From positions 1 through 14,125 of the forward strand of contig CATMVR010000049.1 of assembly GCA_950075905.1 (NCBI GenBank): a stretch of DNA of 14,125 nt, read 5' to 3'. This document shows, in pieces, positions 7,602 through 14,125 of this stretch. Under the pieces are notes generated by a model, which was not told where the DNA came from, did not search any database, and saw only the letters and a program-made list of their open reading frames with translations. The DNA comes from an uncultured Persicitalea sp. (GTDB taxonomy: Bacteria > Bacteroidota > Bacteroidia > Cytophagales > Spirosomataceae). A program made the position numbers and the translations under genes. Each line of letters starts with the position of its first letter. Position 1 is the stretch's first letter.

Positions 7602-9380
7602 CTACTGCTCCGCCGCCCACTGATCCAGATACGTTTCCAGCACGGTCAAAGGCATGGCACCGCCCAGCAGAATGGCGTCGTGGAAGCTCCGCAGGCTGAA
7701 CCTGTCGCCCAACTGCCGCTGGTACTTGTCGCGGAGTTCCTTGATTTTCAGCTCACCGATCTTGTAGCTGAGGGCCTGACCGGGACGGGCAATGTAGCGG
7801 TCTATTTCCAGGATGGCCTCCCGCTCGCTGATGACCTCGTGATCCATCATGTAGTCAATGGCTTCCTCGCGGGTCATTCTGCCGGTATGGATGCCGGTAT
7901 CCACCACCAGCCGGATGGCACGGTGCATTTCGCCCCCTCCGCCCCTGGCGATCAGCTTTTGATAAGGGTCGGTATAGCAGCCCAGCAGTTCACCCAGTGA
8001 CTCGGTATACAGACCCCAGCCTTCCAGAAATGCTCCAAACCAGCCGTGGCGCTGAAACCTGGGCAGTTTGGTATTTTCATGCTGTAAAGAAACCTGAAAG
8101 TGGTGGCCGGGAAGGGCTTCATGAAGGAAGAGTCTTTCCTCGGCCAATCCCATTTTAGTTGCATCCAGGATGGGTATATAGAAGATGCCCGGCCGGCTCC
8201 CGTCGGGCAAAGCTCCAAAATATTCGGCCGAGGCAGATGCTGCCCTGAAGGCCTCTGTTTCTCTGATTTCAAAAGGTGCTTTGGGCGATACGCCAAACAA
8301 GGCTGGTAAATGCGGCTCCACTTTTGCCTGTATGCCCCGGTAGGCGTCGAGTACTTCTTCCTTTGTATTGTAGGGGTGGTATTTGGGGTCTTGTTCGATG
8401 GCTCTGAATAGTTCTTTCAGACTTCCCTCAAAGCCCATCTCCGCTTTCAGAGCTTCCAGTTCGGTGGTGATCCGCGCCACCTCCCGGAGACCCAACTGGT
8501 GGATATCCTCCGGTGTAAGGCGGGTAGTCGTGTATAAATTGATGAAGTACCGGTAGATTTTATCGCCATTGGGCAAAGCGTACAAGCCGGTGGTACTCCG
8601 GGCCTTGGGTAGGTACTCCTGCCGGAGAAAATTAGCAAGCTTTCTGTAAGAAGGTACCAGTTGGGTCTTTATAGCTTTTTCGTAAGCCGCCGTGAGTATT
8701 TTTCGCTCCTCTTCCTGAAAGTGGTCGGGCATATTATGAATAGGCCCCCAGAACACGCTCTTCTGAACTTCATTAAGGGTAGCCAGGTTCTCCATCTGGG
8801 GTATTACCCGCTCCACAATCACCCTGGGTAGTACTATCCCGGTTTTCAGTCCCTTCTGCATCTGCCCAATGGCGCTTTCGGTCCATTGGGCAAAGGCCTC
8901 CACCCGTTTCAGCCAGTTTTCGTAATCTTTGACTGTTTTGAAGGGGTGGCTGTTCCTGCCAGAACCCAGCTGAGCCATAGTCAATGGCACTGTGAGCATT
9001 TGGTTTACTGGAAGTTGGTTTAGTTGCAGCCCCTGACTGGTTAGGCTCCGTTCAACCATGTCGGACAGGATGTAGTAAGAAATCCTGTCTTCTGGATTGA
9101 GTGTTTGGGAATTAAACTTTTTAAGTCTATTCCGGTAGCTAGCGTAGAAGCGATAAACCTCATTAAGGGAGGCGTCTGTCCTTTCGTGGAGCAGCAAAAC
9201 ATTGTAGGGTAACTTGTCGTCGTAACGGTTGTCGCCCTGCCTGGTCGCTACTTGAGGATGCAGCCTCAGGTAATCCTCATAGTACTCCTCAAACAATCGG
9301 TGCAGCGCCTCGTTGCGGGCAGAGGGCTGGGCTTGTGCGTAGAAGCTGAGGAGCAGGAATAAATAGATCGATTTTTTCAT
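7602..9380 (-). CDS. Exported DUF885 family protein
   Basis: This DUF885 protein has 592 residues from the chosen start. The frame is open 18 codons further upstream, but the M-K-K-S-I-Y-L-F-L-L-L start at 9380 gives a clean Sec signal ending A-Q-A-Q. It also overlaps the stop of the preceding gene as ATGA, a usual sign of coupled translation. The hallmark H420-E421-A-L-P-G-H426-H427-F-Q resembles an HExxH-like metal site of DUF885. Flanking blocks such as F-Y-I-P and the E-G-W-G-L-Y-T-E segment after it are also typical of the family. DUF885 proteins are often annotated as carboxypeptidase-like metallohydrolases, but their substrates are mostly unknown. Length is normal for the family (about 550-620). 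The gene is second in the unit and lies 76 bases before the NTF2-like gene. Confidence 0.9.
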   Translation of the reverse strand: MKKSIYLFLLLSFYAQAQPSARNEALHRLFEEYYEDYLRLHPQVATRQGDNRYDDKLPYNVLLLHERTDASLNEVYRFYASYRNRLKKFNSQTLNPEDRISYYILSDMVERSLTSQGLQLNQLPVNQMLTVPLTMAQLGSGRNSHPFKTVKDYENWLKRVEAFAQWTESAIGQMQKGLKTGIVLPRVIVERVIPQMENLATLNEVQKSVFWGPIHNMPDHFQEEERKILTAAYEKAIKTQLVPSYRKLANFLRQEYLPKARSTTGLYALPNGDKIYRYFINLYTTTRLTPEDIHQLGLREVARITTELEALKAEMGFEGSLKELFRAIEQDPKYHPYNTKEEVLDAYRGIQAKVEPHLPALFGVSPKAPFEIRETEAFRAASASAEYFGALPDGSRPGIFYIPILDATKMGLAEERLFLHEALPGHHFQVSLQHENTKLPRFQRHGWFGAFLEGWGLYTESLGELLGCYTDPYQKLIARGGGGEMHRAIRLVVDTGIHTGRMTREEAIDYMMDHEVISEREAILEIDRYIARPGQALSYKIGELKIKELRDKYQRQLGDRFSLRSFHDAILLGGAMPLTVLETYLDQWAAEQ

Positions 9381-10858
9381 CTTGAAGCGGCTTTGGTAGT
9401 TGACAAGTGCTGTCTGGTATAGGTAGCGAGCCATTGGCCATTTTTATGTAGCTTGATACCGGCTATTTGTCCATTGAGGTTGCGCACCGGTTCAAGTACA
9501 TACTCATGGGAAGAATTCAGAGCCAGAAAACGACCATTGCTCAATGGGGCCAGATCCCAGTTACCGGTAGGATAGATCAGTCGGTATTGACTATCCTTCG
9601 AACCTTTTTCGATTTGTATTGGAAAAGTTGAAGTGGCAGTAACGTAAGTACCTAACAGCTGTTCCAAAAGTTTTGGAGTAGCGCCTAGTACGGTGGCTCC
9701 ATCGGCTGTTGTATAGTTGCTTCCGGTAAGCAGATTATATCCAATTATTTTGGCCACACCCTGTGCTAGCTCCCAGGCCCTTACCAGATCATTGGGGAGT
9801 CGACTACCAAGGTTGGTGAGTACGATGACCGAAAGACTGTCGTGAGGTAGCCGCACTATTTCGGTACCTGTTATACCCGTATGAAAGGTTACGAAGTGGT
9901 TGTTGATTTTGCGCACAAACCAGCCAAAACCATAGGGTTGCGTACTTCCATCATTGAGCCTGACAGCTTTCCACATCTGTTCTTTGCTTGCGCTGGTAAG
10001 TACTTTGTCGGAATACAGGACAGCATCCCACCGGGCCAGATCTTCGACTGTCGAAAATATCCCATAATGGGAGGGTAGCTCAAAATCAAAAACGCGTTGA
10101 ATGTTGACTAGCTTCCCTTTTTGTATAGTATAGCCCCTGGCTTCGTAAGGGTGTACGTTTTTTTGATCGAGAAGATAGGTGTTGTGCAAATTTGATGGCT
10201 TAAAAATTCGTTCGGCCATAAAAGCCCGGTAGGACATGCCACTGACTTTTTCTATGATATACCCTAGTAGGAAGTATCCTACATCGCTATACGAGAACCG
10301 GCTGCCAGGAGCAAAGTCAAGGGTATCGGACAGGACGGCTTTGTAGGCCATTGAGGTGGGTATGTTCAGGCTGATCAATGAAGCGAGAAGTTCTGATTGC
10401 ATTTTTGCAATACCAGAAAATCCGGCAGATAAAGCGGGCAGACCAGAGGTATGGGTAAGCAGCTGTCGGACGGTGACACCTTTCCAGCCTGCCGGAGCAT
10501 CAGGTAAATATTGATGCAGGGGAATGTCAAGCTCCAATTTGCCTTCCTGTACAAGTATCATGATGGCGGCTGCGGTAAATTGCTTAGTAAGCGAGGCCAG
10601 CTCGAAAGCAGTTTTAATCTGTACGGGTGCCTGGTTTTGCACATCGGTTAGTCCGTAGGCCTGGACCTTAATTGGCTTTCCTTTGTAGGATATAGCAAGG
10701 GCAAGGCCTGGAATTTGCCTATCCTCCATCTCGGATTCAATGTAATTGTCTATCGCTACAGATTCAGAGGAAGTTAGTAGCCCCGTTTGTGCAAAAACTT
10801 GGTTGAGAGTACATACAATAGCAACCGCTTGCCAAAAAATAAAGAGTCTGGTTTTCAT
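9377..10858 (-). CDS. Exported beta-lactamase-fold serine hydrolase (class C/S12 type)
   Basis: This 493-residue penicillin-recognising serine hydrolase carries a signal peptide (1-24, ending V-F-A-Q). The catalytic domain (about 35-365) has S89-L-T-K92 as the SxxK motif, Y190-S-D in the YxN position, and H326-T-G as the KTG-equivalent box. Also seen are L-L-T-H-T-S-G-L (133-140) and P-G-S-R-F-S-Y-S-D, typical of the AmpC/S12 and esterase EstB group. Residues 400-485 form a small beta-rich C-terminal domain of the DUF3471/Pab87 kind. YSD instead of YSN and HTG instead of KTG point to a peptidase or esterase rather than a true antibiotic beta-lactamase. It is the first gene of the six-gene unit, with its own candidate promoter behind a strong upstream terminator. 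Its stop overlaps the next start by four bases. Confidence 0.93.
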   Translation of the reverse strand: MKTRLFIFWQAVAIVCTLNQVFAQTGLLTSSESVAIDNYIESEMEDRQIPGLALAISYKGKPIKVQAYGLTDVQNQAPVQIKTAFELASLTKQFTAAAIMILVQEGKLELDIPLHQYLPDAPAGWKGVTVRQLLTHTSGLPALSAGFSGIAKMQSELLASLISLNIPTSMAYKAVLSDTLDFAPGSRFSYSDVGYFLLGYIIEKVSGMSYRAFMAERIFKPSNLHNTYLLDQKNVHPYEARGYTIQKGKLVNIQRVFDFELPSHYGIFSTVEDLARWDAVLYSDKVLTSASKEQMWKAVRLNDGSTQPYGFGWFVRKINNHFVTFHTGITGTEIVRLPHDSLSVIVLTNLGSRLPNDLVRAWELAQGVAKIIGYNLLTGSNYTTADGATVLGATPKLLEQLLGTYVTATSTFPIQIEKGSKDSQYRLIYPTGNWDLAPLSNGRFLALNSSHEYVLEPVRNLNGQIAGIKLHKNGQWLATYTRQHLSTTKAASR

Positions 10859-10929
10859 AGGGGATCAGATTTATGTACGGCAATAATTTCACTGATGCTG
10901 CCTTGGGATTGCAGAAATGTAGTGTGGTC

Positions 10930-10964
10930 GAAATGTAATATATCTGTTAGATTCTCCAGTCAAA
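10930..10964 (-). promoter_or_regulatory. Candidate Bacteroidota promoter of the six-gene unit
   Basis: On the minus strand a TTTG (10961-10964) is followed after 23 bases by TACATTTC (10930-10937). The latter is one base off the TAnnTTTG -7 consensus, and 72 bases remain to the start at 10858. TACATTTC occurs a second time a little closer to the gene. The position, between the upstream terminator and the first gene, supports the call more than the match itself does. Confidence 0.33.
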
Positions 10965-10969
10965 GCGAG

Positions 10970-10988
10970 CGTTACAAAAACGTTACAA
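10970..10988. repeat. Tandem 8-base direct repeat, possible activator site
   Basis: CGTTACAA occurs at 10970-10977 and again at 10981-10988, a repeat period of 11 bases or about one helical turn. The pair lies directly upstream of the candidate -33 box, where a head-to-tail dimer of an activator (for example a response regulator) would bind. Confidence 0.3.
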
Positions 10989-11010
10989 TTGAAAATCAAT
11001 ACGCTGAAAC

Positions 11011-11039
11011 AAAAAAAATACCCTCCGTAATTCGGAGAG
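11011..11039 (-). terminator. Intrinsic terminator after the flavodoxin-like gene
   Basis: On the minus strand CTCTCCG (11039-11033) pairs with CGGAGGG (11027-11021), one pair being G-U, around a 5-base loop. It is followed by TA and a run of eight T residues. It lies about 50 bases after the stop at 11090. A further short hairpin, CCCGG (11051-11055) with CCGGG (11065-11069), sits between the two. Confidence 0.8.
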
Positions 11040-11089
11040 CAGATGTATTGCCCGGATAACCGTACCGGGTGTAGACAAGACTGAGGCGT

Positions 11090-11710
11090 TTACTTATGCG
11101 AGAGAATAGGGGTTTTCAATGAGTCTCCGATGGCACTGGCCCAGGTGGTTACCTGGTCGAGGCATATGGCTACATTTGAGCCTTCGAGCCGGTTTTCGTC
11201 GTTTGGGCGGACCAGCCAGAAGGACCGGGAGTCGATGAGTTGCCCCCCTTTGTTGGTAATGATTTTTTCGAGCGACCGCTGTGCCGCTGCCGTCGAGCCA
11301 GTACCTAACGTAATGGCTACGACGGGTTTTTGTTCAATCGGGGCACTTTCGATAAAACCGCGCACCGCCCAGTCGGGCCGCCAGTTGTAGGTGTTGGCAC
11401 AAAATAGATAGAGATCATAGTGGCCGATGGAGGGATCGTTGGGGGCTACGCCTGAGAAAGCTGCCACGGTAGCGATTTTTACAAACAGGTCTTTTTTCGC
11501 CAAAACATTTCCGAATGATTCGCAGACCTTCTCATCGAGGTTGTAGAATGGATCGGGGTCGTATACGATCAGAACTTTAGTGCGACTGGCAGAATTTCCC
11601 AGCACCCGACTTTTGGCGGGACCTTCGGCCTCGACCCATAAAGTCAGTAGCCCCCACACTACCGCTACAACGAGTAGAATGGAGCCCACTATTTTAAGTA
11701 TCCTTTTCAT
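11090..11710 (-). CDS. Membrane-anchored flavodoxin-like fold protein
   Basis: This 206-residue protein has an N-terminal hydrophobic anchor (about 5-26, I-L-K-I-V-G-S-I-L-L-V-V-A). A flavodoxin-like alpha/beta domain spans about 44-205. Landmarks are the first strand K-V-L-I-V-Y-D at 45-51, Y-D-L-Y-L-F-C-A-N at 98-106, the P-V-V-A-I-T-L-G-T-G-S strand and loop at 129-139, and the late F-W-L-V-R-P-N-D segment. In true flavodoxins the first loop is a T-x-T-G-N phosphate-binding loop; here it is D-P-D-P-F-Y-N and lacks that pattern, so FMN binding is doubtful. The domain probably faces the periplasm, given the anchor. The gene starts 19 bases after the DUF6544-like gene and ends before a strong terminator, so the two form a short operon. 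Fold likely, function unknown. Confidence 0.78.
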   Translation of the reverse strand: MKRILKIVGSILLVVAVVWGLLTLWVEAEGPAKSRVLGNSASRTKVLIVYDPDPFYNLDEKVCESFGNVLAKKDLFVKIATVAAFSGVAPNDPSIGHYDLYLFCANTYNWRPDWAVRGFIESAPIEQKPVVAITLGTGSTAAAQRSLEKIITNKGGQLIDSRSFWLVRPNDENRLEGSNVAICLDQVTTWASAIGDSLKTPILSHK

Positions 11711-11729
11711 AGATTAAAGTTAAGTCTTT

Positions 11730-12833
11730 TTACTCTCCCATGGTAATTTTCTCACAATTGTATTCCAGTCCGGTAATCCTGAAAGTACCATAGGTTAGTT
11801 GACCATCGGGATACTCGTACACCGCTTCGGCAAAGGTGGCCAGCCGGCGTCCGTTGATTTCCGCCGTTTCGGAAAGAGGCGTTGACCAGGGTAGCTTTTT
11901 GCCTACATCCGCCGCGTACCGGTCATTGGACACGAAGTTGACCAGCGCGCCTACTTCGTTAAAGTACAGCCAGGCCGTGATGGTGATATCCTTATTGGTA
12001 AAAGAAGCCTTCACGGCATTGTCCTGCACATCCAGCCACTTGACCCTGGGGTCGATGAGCGTAGCCGGCGCCATGCAGCACATGTCATTAAAGAATGTTA
12101 CGGTCTCGGCCACATCCATTTCCTGCCCTTCCTGATACTGCACCCTGAACAGCGAAAACAGCCGGATGTCCATCATGGCATCGCCATTCTGGTATTTATG
12201 GTAGCCTCCCACTGGCAGCCCTTTCATGGTTGCTTTCATGTAGAAGAGCCGGGTGGGTGTATGCATAAAATTGTACTGCTCGGTTGTAAAAGGCATCCAC
12301 TCTGACTGCGCATCCTTCCTGATTTTGCCCGTAAGTTCTACCTTAAAATTTTTCACTTTGGGCTTACCGACACAGTCGGCGTAGCGCAGGTACTTTTGCA
12401 CGGGTTCGGGAAGGGGCCGCAGGTCGTTTTCTGTCAGGAGGCTATGGCCAAAGTAGAGGGGCTGTTGCGTGGCGTGTTTTACATCATTTTGGTAGCTCCG
12501 GTGAAAATGCCAGGTACTGTAGCCAGCCACAAATACAAAGAGGAACAGCAGGTTGGGCAGGGTACCAAACCGGGCATCGGGCCAGTATACTATAATGAGT
12601 ACCTGCGATAGCCCAACGCCCACCAGGCTCGGTAGCCACCACAGGCTGTTTAGCCGGGCCCAGAGCAGAGCCGCCGTCAACAAACAAAGTCCGGCCAGCA
12701 ACCACAGCAAACCGTAGGTTTTGGGAATAGGTAGCGTAAGCTCTTTAACCGTGGTCAGCCCGAAAGCTTTGGCAAAACCTAGTCCGTGAATAAGAGCGTG
12801 CAGGACAAGCAAAATAGTGAAAAAAAATCGCAT
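11730..12833 (-). CDS. DUF6544-like membrane protein
   Basis: This 367-residue protein has four predicted membrane helices (about 3-25, 38-59, 66-84, 91-110) and a soluble C-terminal domain (about 130-367). The first helix contains H-A-L-I-H-G-L-G-F-A-K-A-F-G, a segment shared by related Bacteroidota membrane proteins. The soluble part resembles DUF6544: L-P-E-P-V-Q-K-Y-L-R-Y, then G-K-P-K-V-x-x-F, an E-x-Q-Y-N-F region, a G-x-x-V-G-G-Y segment, E-x-V-T-F-F-N-D-M-C, W-L-D-V-x-D-N-A-V-K-A-S-F and F-V-S-N-D-R-Y. No enzyme activity is known to me for this family. It is the first gene of a two-gene unit with the flavodoxin-like protein and is transcribed away from the FAS1 gene. The DUF match is made by memory of motifs, so it is moderately sure. 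Confidence 0.72.
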   Translation of the reverse strand: MRFFFTILLVLHALIHGLGFAKAFGLTTVKELTLPIPKTYGLLWLLAGLCLLTAALLWARLNSLWWLPSLVGVGLSQVLIIVYWPDARFGTLPNLLFLFVFVAGYSTWHFHRSYQNDVKHATQQPLYFGHSLLTENDLRPLPEPVQKYLRYADCVGKPKVKNFKVELTGKIRKDAQSEWMPFTTEQYNFMHTPTRLFYMKATMKGLPVGGYHKYQNGDAMMDIRLFSLFRVQYQEGQEMDVAETVTFFNDMCCMAPATLIDPRVKWLDVQDNAVKASFTNKDITITAWLYFNEVGALVNFVSNDRYAADVGKKLPWSTPLSETAEINGRRLATFAEAVYEYPDGQLTYGTFRITGLEYNCEKITMGE

Positions 12834-12994
12834 GGAACTGATCGTTTTAGGGTATTAATTAACGTCTACGGTAAAGCTCGGGAGTTATGCGGAAGGGAAG
12901 AATGAGAATGCTCAGTCGGAGTACTGATTTCAGTACTTATTGAGAAGACGCCAGAGCTGATATGCCAACGTAAAAGGTACCTAGTCTTTAAATA

Positions 12995-13026
12995 TTGTTT
13001 AATAAATTTTAATTTAAATTAAACAA
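12995..13026. repeat. AT-rich 9-base inverted repeat
   Basis: TTGTTTAAT (12995-13003) is the exact reverse complement of ATTAAACAA (13018-13026). The 14 bases between them are all A or T. It sits mid-way in the divergent gap and could be an operator or a bent AT-rich upstream element. Confidence 0.4.
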
Positions 13027-13082
13027 AGTGTGGGTGGAGGGAGTTATAATAGCTGATGTAAAGCGCATCACTTACCCTACTA

Positions 13083-13095
13083 TTAACCTGGTTAA
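13083..13095. repeat. Palindrome next to the FAS1 start codon
   Basis: TTAACC and GGTTAA flank a single T, forming a 13-base palindrome that ends 12 bases before the FAS1 ATG. It could be a repressor site covering the leader or simply a small leader structure. Confidence 0.3.
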
Positions 13096-13107
13096 CACCT
13101 AAACATT

Positions 13108-13677
13108 ATGAATTTACTTAAAACATGTACCGCTCTCGCCCTTGTTGGATTGATGTCTTCCTGCGGAGGTAATCAAGAGTCTCAGGAAGTGACTGATTCT
13201 ACCATGACCGCCACAACCGAAACCATGGAAGTACCCACCGTGGTAGGTGTGGCCTCAGACAACGAAAATTTTAGTACCCTCGTTACGGCCGTAACGGCTG
13301 CCGACCTGGGAGGAACGCTGAGCGGCGAAGGTCCCTTTACGGTTTTTGCACCTACTAACGACGCCTTTGCCAAACTCCCCGCTGGTACGGTGGAAGAACT
13401 TTTAAAGCCTGAGAATAAAGAAAAACTATCTTCTGTACTGACCTACCACGTCGTGTCCGGAAAATTTGACGCTGCCGCGGTGGTCGAGGCCATCAACAGT
13501 AATAACGGTAAGTATACCGTTACGACCGTACAGGGTGGCAGTATTGATCTGAGCCTGAAAGATGGAAATGTGATACTAACAGACGCCAATGGCGGAACCG
13601 CCACGGTGGTAATGCCCGACGTAGCGGCCTCCAACGGAGTGATTCACGCCATTGATACGGTAGTGATGCCCAAGTAA
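13108..13677 (+). CDS. FAS1 (fasciclin) domain lipoprotein
   Basis: This 189-residue envelope lipoprotein has a short signal peptide with the lipobox M-S-S-C (Cys19) and a low-complexity Thr/Glu-rich linker to about residue 42. One FAS1 domain covers the rest. Its conserved boxes are clear: G-P-F-T-V-F-A-P-T-N-D-A-F-A-K-L-P (75-91), L-T-Y-H-V-V (111-116) and N-G-V-I-H-A-I-D-T-V-V-M-P (176-188). FAS1 domains mediate adhesion or ligand binding and have no catalysis known in bacteria; single-domain secreted copies are common in Cytophagales. The length is normal for one domain. The gene stands alone: the upstream region is divergent and a strong terminator follows the stop by 23 bases. The start ATG is preceded by A-rich sequence without a Shine-Dalgarno. 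Confidence 0.96.
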   Translation: MNLLKTCTALALVGLMSSCGGNQESQEVTDSTMTATTETMEVPTVVGVASDNENFSTLVTAVTAADLGGTLSGEGPFTVFAPTNDAFAKLPAGTVEELLKPENKEKLSSVLTYHVVSGKFDAAAVVEAINSNNGKYTVTTVQGGSIDLSLKDGNVILTDANGGTATVVMPDVAASNGVIHAIDTVVMPK

Positions 13678-13700
13678 ATCCCTCCTTTACATAGATCACG

Positions 13701-13733
13701 AAGACCGCCGCATACGTGGGGCGGTCTTTTTTT
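13701..13733 (+). terminator. Intrinsic terminator after FAS1 gene
   Basis: AAGACCGCC (13701-13709) is the exact reverse complement of GGCGGTCTT (13720-13728). The hairpin runs straight into a T-run (13727-13733). The 9-base GC-rich stem and T-tract are classical. Confidence 0.92.
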
Positions 13734-13803
13734 GTGCCCTTGCCGGGAAGATGGCTGGAATGATATTTTGGCGCTTACGGGCAACGAGAAAGAAAAACCA
13801 GTT

Positions 13804-13815
13804 GCCAAAGTTGGC
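13804..13815. repeat. Short inverted repeat before the CHAD gene
   Basis: GCCAA and TTGGC are separated by AG, giving a 12-base inverted repeat 41 bases before the CHAD start. It lies where a promoter or operator would be expected, but the short arms make it weak evidence. Confidence 0.2.
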
Positions 13816-13856
13816 TGGATTCGTTAATTTGGTGATGTACCATACCCAACTACTGC

Positions 13857-14125
13857 ATGAAAACCGACGTACTAACTACCTACCTGGATGAACGCCTGAC
13901 CTCTGTGGAGCAAAACCTCCACGCCTACAAGGAAGACAACAAGCCCAAACGGCTACACCGGATGCGGGTGGACATCAAAAAAATAAGGGCTGTTTTGCGC
14001 TTTATTCGGAATAAGTACGGCCAGGAGTACGAACTGAGCCGCTTGAAGACGGTTTTTCATCGGGCGGGTACGTTGCGCGATTTGCAGCTGCACATAAAGT
14101 TGATGGAAGAAGCTGGTGCATCGGA
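13857..14125 (+). CDS. CHAD-domain protein, N-terminal part
   Basis: The frame is open from the ATG at 13857 to the right edge, giving 89 full codons. The start of a CHAD domain is recognisable: L-H-R-M-R-V-D-I-K-K-I-R-A-V-L-R-F-I (about 33-50) and the downstream A-G-T-L-R-D-L-Q-L-H (about 70-79), rich in conserved His, Arg and Lys. CHAD domains are alpha-helical, bind inorganic polyphosphate through this basic surface, and are often fused to or near CYTH/triphosphate tunnel enzymes. No CYTH domain precedes the CHAD helix here, so this looks like a stand-alone CHAD protein without a signal peptide, hence cytoplasmic. It is separated from FAS1 by a terminator and so has its own promoter within 13734-13856. 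The C-terminal part is outside the window. Confidence 0.87.
   Translation, partial: MKTDVLTTYLDERLTSVEQNLHAYKEDNKPKRLHRMRVDIKKIRAVLRFIRNKYGQEYELSRLKTVFHRAGTLRDLQLHIKLMEEAGAS

Larger units (their letters stand above)
12834..13107. promoter_or_regulatory. Divergent intergenic region with several inverted repeats
   Basis: This gap must hold the promoters of both the DUF6544-like gene (leftward) and the FAS1 gene (rightward). It contains AGTACTG (12920-12926) paired with CAGTACT (12931-12937), with outer CTCA/TGAG arms. It also has an AT-rich 9-base inverted repeat at 12995-13026, TGATG/CATCA at 13054-13070, and a near-perfect palindrome at 13083-13095. A TATAAT hexamer lies at 13045-13050 toward FAS1 but without a good -35. 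I see no full TAnnTTTG box on either strand, so promoter positions are open. Confidence 0.45.

Noticed and set aside
9377..10858. True antibiotic-resistance class C beta-lactamase
   Set aside because: YSD and HTG replace YSN and KTG, there is an extra C-terminal beta-rich domain, and the context is an operon of peptidases, so an esterase or peptidase role fits better.
13045..13050. TATAAT hexamer as the FAS1 promoter -10
   Set aside because: No acceptable -35 is found at 16-18 bases, and Bacteroidota sigma-A prefers TAnnTTTG; in AT-rich DNA the hexamer is easily met by chance.
1..14125. Mobile element, phage defence or CRISPR system
   Set aside because: No transposase, integrase, terminal repeats, direct-repeat array or known defence gene was found on either strand.

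Overview
The window reads as chromosomal DNA from a Bacteroidota bacterium, most likely an environmental Cytophagales (Spirosomaceae-like). This is inferred from several things: start codons lack Shine-Dalgarno sequences, many exported proteins begin MK(T/K) and have Sec signals ending in A-Q, a PSCyt1-type cytochrome/DUF1549-class lipoprotein is present, and the paralogue families (DUF885, S9, M20D, esterase-TPR, FAS1 lipoprotein, DUF6544) are typical of that group. I cannot name the species. I see no rRNA, tRNA, CRISPR array, insertion sequence or phage gene.

Layout. Everything from base 1 to 12833 is on the minus strand; the two genes after 13108 are on the plus strand. Read in transcription order on the minus strand, a two-gene unit (12833 to 11090) encodes a DUF6544-like membrane protein and a membrane-anchored flavodoxin-fold protein. 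A strong intrinsic terminator at 11011-11039 closes it. A six-gene unit then runs from 10858 to 2263: class C beta-lactamase-like serine hydrolase, DUF885 protein (start overlapping the previous stop as ATGA), NTF2/SnoaL-like protein, S9 prolyl-oligopeptidase-family peptidase, M20D amidohydrolase, and an esterase with a C-terminal TPR region. All six proteins carry signal peptides and the intergenic gaps are 44-76 bases. A probable terminator at 2071-2105 ends this unit. Next come a YbjJ-like MFS transporter (1995 to 832) and the first 172 codons of a PSCyt1-domain lipoprotein running off the left edge.

On the plus strand, a FAS1 (fasciclin) lipoprotein gene ends in a textbook terminator. It is followed by the start of a CHAD-domain protein that runs off the right edge.

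How the genes may work together. The six-gene unit is the most system-like part. It puts four serine or metal-dependent hydrolase folds, a DUF885 protein and a small NTF2-like protein into the cell envelope from one transcript. This suggests stepwise breakdown of an unusual peptide, ester or amide substrate outside the cytoplasm. No binding protein, TonB receptor, regulator or dedicated transporter accompanies it in this window, so the substrate is unknown.
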